A DNA stretch of 33,477 bases from Candidatus Anoxychlamydiales bacterium (GTDB lineage: Bacteria > Chlamydiota > Chlamydiia > Chlamydiales > SM23-39), in assembly GCA_011065045.1 (NCBI GenBank), contig JAAKFN010000005.1:1-33477 (forward strand), in the 5' to 3' direction. The position numbers and the translations under genes are program-made. Of this stretch, positions 28,559 to 33,477 are shown one piece after another; position 1 is the first letter of the stretch; each line of letters opens with the position of its first letter. A model generated the notes under the pieces. The model was given only the letters and a program-made list of their open reading frames with translations. It was not told the DNA's origin and did not search any database.

Positions 28559-29293
28559 TCAAAACAATCGATCATAAATAAATCTAGGCATACATTTTAA
28601 AAGCCAAGCGATAAGTCTCCATCTTGAAGTAATATATGCATGATATTTCTTTTTTTGAATCACCTTATAAATCAACTCAGCACACTTCTTTGCAGGAGTC
28701 ATCCAAAATACTTTCCCTTTGGCCATATCTGTATCAACAAAACCAGGCTTTATATCCGTCACTATGATCTGTTTTTTCTCTTTAACAGCTTTGTGTCTTA
28801 ATCCTTCCAGGTAATTCGAAACAAATGCTTTTGAAGCGCTATAAACTCCACTTCCTCTAAGAGCAGCGATAGAAGAAATGCCGACTAGATGACCCTTCCC
28901 TTTCAATAGAAAATTCTTCATAAAAACATTAGCTATAGAACAAAAACCTGAAACATTAACATCTATAGTCTCTTTATCTTTTTTCCAATCAAGTTCCGAA
29001 TTGATAAATCCCACACCTGCATTCAAAACAACAAGATCAATATTCCCCATTTCCAAAATGAGCGACTCTATTTCAGGTATTGCCTTAGAAGGATTAGAAA
29101 TATCTATTTGTTTTAGATAAGTTTTTCCTTTTATCTCTTTTTGTAAAGAAAGCAATAGATCAATGCGTCGAGCAACAAGTCCAACTTCATATCCGTTCCT
29201 TGCAAGTATTTTTGCTAGTTCACATCCTATTCCTGAAGAGGCTCCAATAATTATGGCTTTTATTTTCTTATCTCTAATTCTCATCTCTTCCAT
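28559..29293 (-). CDS. short-chain dehydrogenase/reductase
   Basis: IIGASSGIGCELAKILA, NAGVG, YSASKAFVSNYLE, PGFVDTDM. Confidence 0.92.
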   Translation of the reverse strand: MEEMRIRDKKIKAIIIGASSGIGCELAKILARNGYEVGLVARRIDLLLSLQKEIKGKTYLKQIDISNPSKAIPEIESLILEMGNIDLVVLNAGVGFINSELDWKKDKETIDVNVSGFCSIANVFMKNFLLKGKGHLVGISSIAALRGSGVYSASKAFVSNYLEGLRHKAVKEKKQIIVTDIKPGFVDTDMAKGKVFWMTPAKKCAELIYKVIQKKKYHAYITSRWRLIAWLLKCMPRFIYDRLF

Positions 29294-29543
29294 GGGAATA
29301 AAGGCTTTTTGCCTTCTTCGACATTTTGATATCTTTCATTGGCATACTTAATCCCAAATATAAATTAATTTTAATTATGACATTCTAATTAAAAAAAGTC
29401 AAACCAAAAAAGAATATAACGACACTGTTTTCTTTTTTTTCGCTAAATCTAAAGTCCACTAGTCAAACTAGTAGTTTGCCGATTTATAATTAGAAGGAAT
29501 AATGTCCTTTATGAAGTAAAAAAAGAAATTAATTTACTCAGAA

Positions 29544-30500
29544 CTATTTAAAACAAGCGATCAATCTTTCGCTTCCAAGACCACTTATCAAAAATCTTTC
29601 TTTTTTATTAGATAATAACTTAGCCGTCCAATCGGTAAATCCGCCATCTACTAACATCAAGTTTTCATTAGATGAATTTTTTGCAAAAATCTGGAAACAT
29701 ACATCTTTGTAATATCCTCTGCCACTTTCACGCTCTTGATCTAATAATAAAGAGGCTTCTTTATTTTCTTGTTGGAGCTTATTTAACATCTTTTTCACAA
29801 TATCTAATCTGTTTTCATCTAAAACAGTAATATGAACAGAAATATCATGAGCTTTTATGCCTATTTTAGCTATTTGAGTTAAAAGTGTAATATAATAGGA
29901 AAGATGTTCGCTAAGAGATTCAATTTCAAATGTAAAGGAGCCTTTATCTCTGCCTGCTGTTGTCATTGCAAAAAGACGAAAATTAGAAAAAGAAGAAGCT
30001 TCTTTCCAAACTTGGCATCTAACCACTTTTTGACTAGTTGAGAGTTTTATTCTTTGTGTAGAGTGATTATTTTCTTTTAAATACACTTGTCTTTTCTGAG
30101 CTGATTCTAGAGCGAGAACATTAGTAGTATCAGAACATACTTCGCTACCACGAATTGTGCTAAGGGCATTATTTTGATCTACAGAAGCAATAATAGAAGA
30201 GCAACCAAGTGGAGCTATCGGAGATAAGTCTAATATTTCAAAATCATTTGGTAATATAGAAAAAGCTCTAGTATCAAATTCTAAAGTTTTTTTTACATCC
30301 GCTTTTGAAGGACAAACAAAGCGATTTTGTTTATATTGATCAACTAAATATTTCGGTGTTAATTTTTTTGTCTTTCGTTTATAAACTTCAAGAAGTAGGG
30401 ATTGCAAATCAGGTAGAGTTAATTTATCAACTAGAGTGTCTAATAAATCTGGAATTTTAGCTTTATTACAAATCCGGTTTAATATCTTTTCATTCATCAA
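29544..30500 (-). CDS. conserved hypothetical, possible class II aminoacyl-tRNA synthetase-like (HisRS/HisZ-like) domain
   Basis: SPIAPLG, STIRGSEVCSDTTNVLALESA, FRLFAMTTAGRDKGSFTFE, C-terminal LISGLGSERLI resembling class II motif 3. Confidence 0.5.
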   Translation of the reverse strand: MMNEKILNRICNKAKIPDLLDTLVDKLTLPDLQSLLLEVYKRKTKKLTPKYLVDQYKQNRFVCPSKADVKKTLEFDTRAFSILPNDFEILDLSPIAPLGCSSIIASVDQNNALSTIRGSEVCSDTTNVLALESAQKRQVYLKENNHSTQRIKLSTSQKVVRCQVWKEASSFSNFRLFAMTTAGRDKGSFTFEIESLSEHLSYYITLLTQIAKIGIKAHDISVHITVLDENRLDIVKKMLNKLQQENKEASLLLDQERESGRGYYKDVCFQIFAKNSSNENLMLVDGGFTDWTAKLLSNKKERFLISGLGSERLIACFK

Positions 30501-30511
30501 AAAACTCCCTA

Positions 30512-31906
30512 TTAAAAATTTGCTAGATAATATTCATTTGTAATTTTAAAACCAAGGGCATGATAGCAGGCAATGGCTGGAATATTATCATAGCCGGTAA
30601 AAATTACACCATTCTTTGCATTGTTTTTTTCTAAAAAATGTTTAATCAATGCTGAGCATACAGCTTTAGCAAACCCATGTTTTCTATAATCTGGATGGGT
30701 TGATACGCCTAAAATTTGAAAATTCTTAAAAACAATTCCATTGCTTACAGCAGAACAGACAATTTTATTATCTATCTCTAAACAATATTTCACCTGGCTA
30801 AAATGCACCTTATTTCTTTCAATATCAGTGATAGGACCTTCAGGAGAAAGATTCTGAAGATACCTATTGAGTATTGCTATAGAATCTACATCTTTTTCTT
30901 CCACTGGCCTTACGTTACCTTCTTTTGAAAGAAAAAATTTAAAATTTCGCAAATTAAGCTCCATAAAAACATGACGAGGATCTTTTTTGGATATATATCC
31001 TAATTTTAAAAACTCTTCATAAGCAAATTTTGCAGAAAAAGATATACCAATAAGAGCTTTGATATCATGCTTTTTGGAAACAAAATGTGCAAATTTCTTA
31101 GATATCTGTGGATACTCTGAGAAAAGAGAAAAAGATTGAAATAGAGGAAAGTAGGCGGCAACACCTACTATTTCATCACCTCTTATTGCAAGATAATAGG
31201 TTGATGGAAAATCTTTATCTTTTAAATTAGCGATGAGAAAAAGAGAGTATAATTCATGTGGTTTAAGATAATCTATTATTTTATCTCTATCAGTTTCAAG
31301 ATTTGCTTTTTCTATCTGAAAATGATTGGGATTTGAAGGTAGAGCTTTTTTTTCTATTGTTTTTATAAATGCAGATTTTGCAAAAGTGTATTCTTCTCTG
31401 CTTTCACAAAATGTTGCCAATTTTCTTTTTAATTCTTCATATTCTTTTACTATTTTAGGTTTTTTTCGTAGATAGTCTCTAAAGGCAATATGTCTTTTCC
31501 AAAAATCATTGTTTTTTTCAGTTAAATGAATATGAACAAACCGGTTACCATCTTTATATTTAACAAAAAAACGCCTCTCAGGTATTTTTTCTTCATATTT
31601 TTTTATATATTGATAGCCGATAGATTCTAATCTTTCTACGCAATGCCTGTCTGCATCTTTAAGGGATTTAACGCCTATTAAAATATCAATGATTGGTTTG
31701 CTAGCCAAATTTGGAATTGAAGTACTTCCGATGTGGTCTATGCTCTCAATCCAACCATTTAATACACTTAAAATCAATTTACTTTCTTCTTTATAAAGAA
31801 GAGGCCATTGAGAATTATATCCTGATATAGCAACAGAATCTTTCATTTCTTTTTGTGTCAAATCATTTTTCTTTAAGTTTAACAGGCTAGAATATAATTC
31901 TTCCAC
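30512..31906 (-). CDS. GrpB (UPF0157) nucleotidyltransferase-like domain fused to GNAT acetyltransferase
   Basis: WPLLYKEESKLILSVL...IDHIGSTSIPNLASKPIIDILIGV (GrpB); ILGVSTHPDYRKHGFAKAVCSALIKHFL...CYHALGFK (GNAT). Confidence 0.88.
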   Translation of the reverse strand: MEELYSSLLNLKKNDLTQKEMKDSVAISGYNSQWPLLYKEESKLILSVLNGWIESIDHIGSTSIPNLASKPIIDILIGVKSLKDADRHCVERLESIGYQYIKKYEEKIPERRFFVKYKDGNRFVHIHLTEKNNDFWKRHIAFRDYLRKKPKIVKEYEELKRKLATFCESREEYTFAKSAFIKTIEKKALPSNPNHFQIEKANLETDRDKIIDYLKPHELYSLFLIANLKDKDFPSTYYLAIRGDEIVGVAAYFPLFQSFSLFSEYPQISKKFAHFVSKKHDIKALIGISFSAKFAYEEFLKLGYISKKDPRHVFMELNLRNFKFFLSKEGNVRPVEEKDVDSIAILNRYLQNLSPEGPITDIERNKVHFSQVKYCLEIDNKIVCSAVSNGIVFKNFQILGVSTHPDYRKHGFAKAVCSALIKHFLEKNNAKNGVIFTGYDNIPAIACYHALGFKITNEYYLANF

Positions 31907-31940
31907 AACATTATTGTTATCTTATTATCGATGCTTACGG

Positions 31941-32732
31941 TTATAAATTCTCAGCATTTAATTTTTCTATAAAATAAAATATATTATGATCCTCATGTTT
32001 TAAATATTCTTGCCAATATGGATAAATTTTTTCCATTAAAGGGTCTAAATATTTGTGACTAATTAATGGAAATATTTCTTGATCTGAATTAAACAATTGA
32101 CGAAGAGCATTGTCGGTAATAAGCTGAATAACACAATGGGAGATATCGTCATGAGGTAAATAAGAATGTAGAAGTTCATGCCAAAGATATACTAAATCAT
32201 AAAATTCAAATGAGCCGGAACAACCCCAACAAATAGTATTATCTCCTATATTACAACCATTTCTTTGATTCGGATGAGTAATATAAATTTTAAATGTTTG
32301 TTCAAATTGTATGCCAGTTAAACTTTGAATAAAAGCACTTGAGACATCATAGTAATCATTCCATTGATTTTTACAAAAATTCTTATATTCAATTGTTTGC
32401 TGTAAAACTTTTTTATAAGAATCTAAGGATTTAGTTAAGATCATAAAATCTTGTAATTGAGGATGACTATACAATGTAGGAGTCATTTTTTTATGAGAAG
32501 GAAGTAATCTATAACCGATTTGATCTTTAAACCAAACTTCGTTTTGAAAATTAATAATATCTTGTTTGTTTTCTGTTGAGGAGAAATGATGAGATGAAGT
32601 TAGTGACAATGTATGCCCAATAAGATAGTTTTCATCAACTATAAATTGCATGTTTATTTGATCTTTTGCATATAAACATGATATTGAACATAAAATAAAT
32701 ATAATTTGTCTTATTAACATAAGTTCATTCAT
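31941..32732 (-). CDS. exported HExxH putative zinc metallopeptidase
   Basis: leader LIRQIIFILCSISCLYA; LVYLWHELLHSYLPHD contains HELLH; otherwise no recognised family. Confidence 0.55.
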   Translation of the reverse strand: MNELMLIRQIIFILCSISCLYAKDQINMQFIVDENYLIGHTLSLTSSHHFSSTENKQDIINFQNEVWFKDQIGYRLLPSHKKMTPTLYSHPQLQDFMILTKSLDSYKKVLQQTIEYKNFCKNQWNDYYDVSSAFIQSLTGIQFEQTFKIYITHPNQRNGCNIGDNTICWGCSGSFEFYDLVYLWHELLHSYLPHDDISHCVIQLITDNALRQLFNSDQEIFPLISHKYLDPLMEKIYPYWQEYLKHEDHNIFYFIEKLNAENL

Positions 32733-32772
32733 ACCTATGATTTAGTTATATTATAATAGCTGGTTCAAGTTT

Positions 32773-33039
32773 TTATATCAAAGTAAATTCAAATTCAACT
32801 GACAAGCTGCCTATTTGTTCATGAAGTTTAGCTTCTTTTGCTTCATAGTTATTGTTATTATTCTTTCCTTTTTCAAAAGCCATTTCTGCATTATCTAAAA
32901 GTTCTTTTTTCCATTGCCGAACCTGAATAGGATGGACAGCATATTTTTGCGCAATTTCATTTATTGTTTCAATTTCTCTAACAGCTTCTAATGCTGCTTT
33001 TTTCTTGAAAATAGCGGATCGAAAAGTCTTTTTTTGCAT
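32773..33039 (-). pseudogene. IS3-type transposase OrfA, C-terminally truncated
   Basis: INEIAQKYAVHPIQVRQWKKELLDNAEMAFEKG and LHEQIGSLSVE typical of IS3 OrfA. Confidence 0.8.
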
Positions 33040-33115
33040 TTTTAATGCCTCTGCTTAATTGGTTATTTTAGCAGAAAGTATAACTTAATGACCTGTCTAA
33101 TTTTTGGGGTCCACT
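32773..33115 (-). mobile_element. truncated IS3-family-type element (5' end plus OrfA fragment)
   Basis: TIR-like AGTGGACCCCAAAAATTAGACAGG on minus strand near 33115, OrfA-like HTH ORF downstream that stops at 32773; no OrfB. Confidence 0.75.
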
Positions 33116-33330
33116 ATAGATTTAGATATAAAACTTGATTTATAGATTTTCTTTTTTTATATGTTTCACATTATTTCACTTTTTTAGTTTTTAAGAATTA
33201 ATCCTGGTACAGTAGTAGTTTTTAGCATTTTTCGGGAATAATTATATTGCCATATTTGCACAAATTTTGCATACTAAAAGGCAATAATGAGTTTGAGTTG
33301 TCAATATTCGACACAGATGAGGAGAATCTA

Positions 33331-33477
33331 ATGTCTGAAGATAAATATCGCTTGCCTATCATCAATACCATTGAGCTTTTCCCCATAATTAATAGAGCCT
33401 TAATTGAATTATTAGAAGATCTGAATTTATCTGATTGGAATAAAGAAACAGTTATACCGCACAGAAGTGTAAAAGAT
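33331..33477 (+). CDS. partial CDS, DinB-like / maleylpyruvate isomerase N-terminal-type domain
   Basis: ATG preceded by GAGGAG; MSEDKYRLPIINTIELFPIINRALIELLEDLNLSDWNKETVIPHRSVKD open to the window edge; resembles ..LFPxLHxxLLxLLxxLxxxDWxxPTxxPxWxVKD pattern. Confidence 0.6.
   Translation, partial: MSEDKYRLPIINTIELFPIINRALIELLEDLNLSDWNKETVIPHRSVKD

Noticed and set aside
29453-29480. Short palindromes ACTAGTCAAACTAGT / CAAACTAGTAGTTTG
   Set aside because: Arms of only 6 bp in AT-rich intergenic DNA; not distinguishable from chance without a genome-wide comparison.
1-33477. CRISPR array, rRNA operon, intact tRNA, prophage or NRPS/PKS cluster
   Set aside because: No regularly spaced direct repeats, no rRNA-like sequence, no convincing cloverleaf, no phage structural genes or megasynthases seen.

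Overview
AT-rich, gene-dense 33.5 kb window, apparently from a host-associated bacterium. Lineage is not determinable from sequence alone; it could be a chlamydia-like or intracellular gammaproteobacterial-type genome. I see about 31 plausible CDSs. The left part is mostly housekeeping: PepN-type aminopeptidase, RlmK-like methyltransferase, RluA-type pseudouridine synthase, Uup ABC-F ATPase, Cfa, a thiamine pyrophosphokinase + SemiSWEET operon under a clear TPP riboswitch, TypA/BipA, HI0933-family flavoprotein, and MFS/MATE transporters. The right part (from about 22.8 kb) is more accessory: S9 peptidase, a signal-peptide-bearing nucleotidyltransferase fused to a DUF6624-like domain, an integrase-headed chimeric ankyrin protein, CYTH and SDR genes, a GrpB-GNAT fusion next to a class II aaRS-like protein, an exported HExxH protein, a truncated IS3-type element and a DinB/MPI-like partial CDS. 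Best candidates for something new: (1) the TPP-riboswitch-controlled SemiSWEET as a thiamine transporter; (2) the exported HxGH/ISSTxxR nucleotidyltransferase-DUF6624 protein; (3) the two-gene operon GrpB-GNAT + class II aaRS-like protein; (4) a recurring pattern of normally cytosolic enzyme families carrying signal-peptide-like N-termini. All homology calls are from memory and motif reading; no searches were run.
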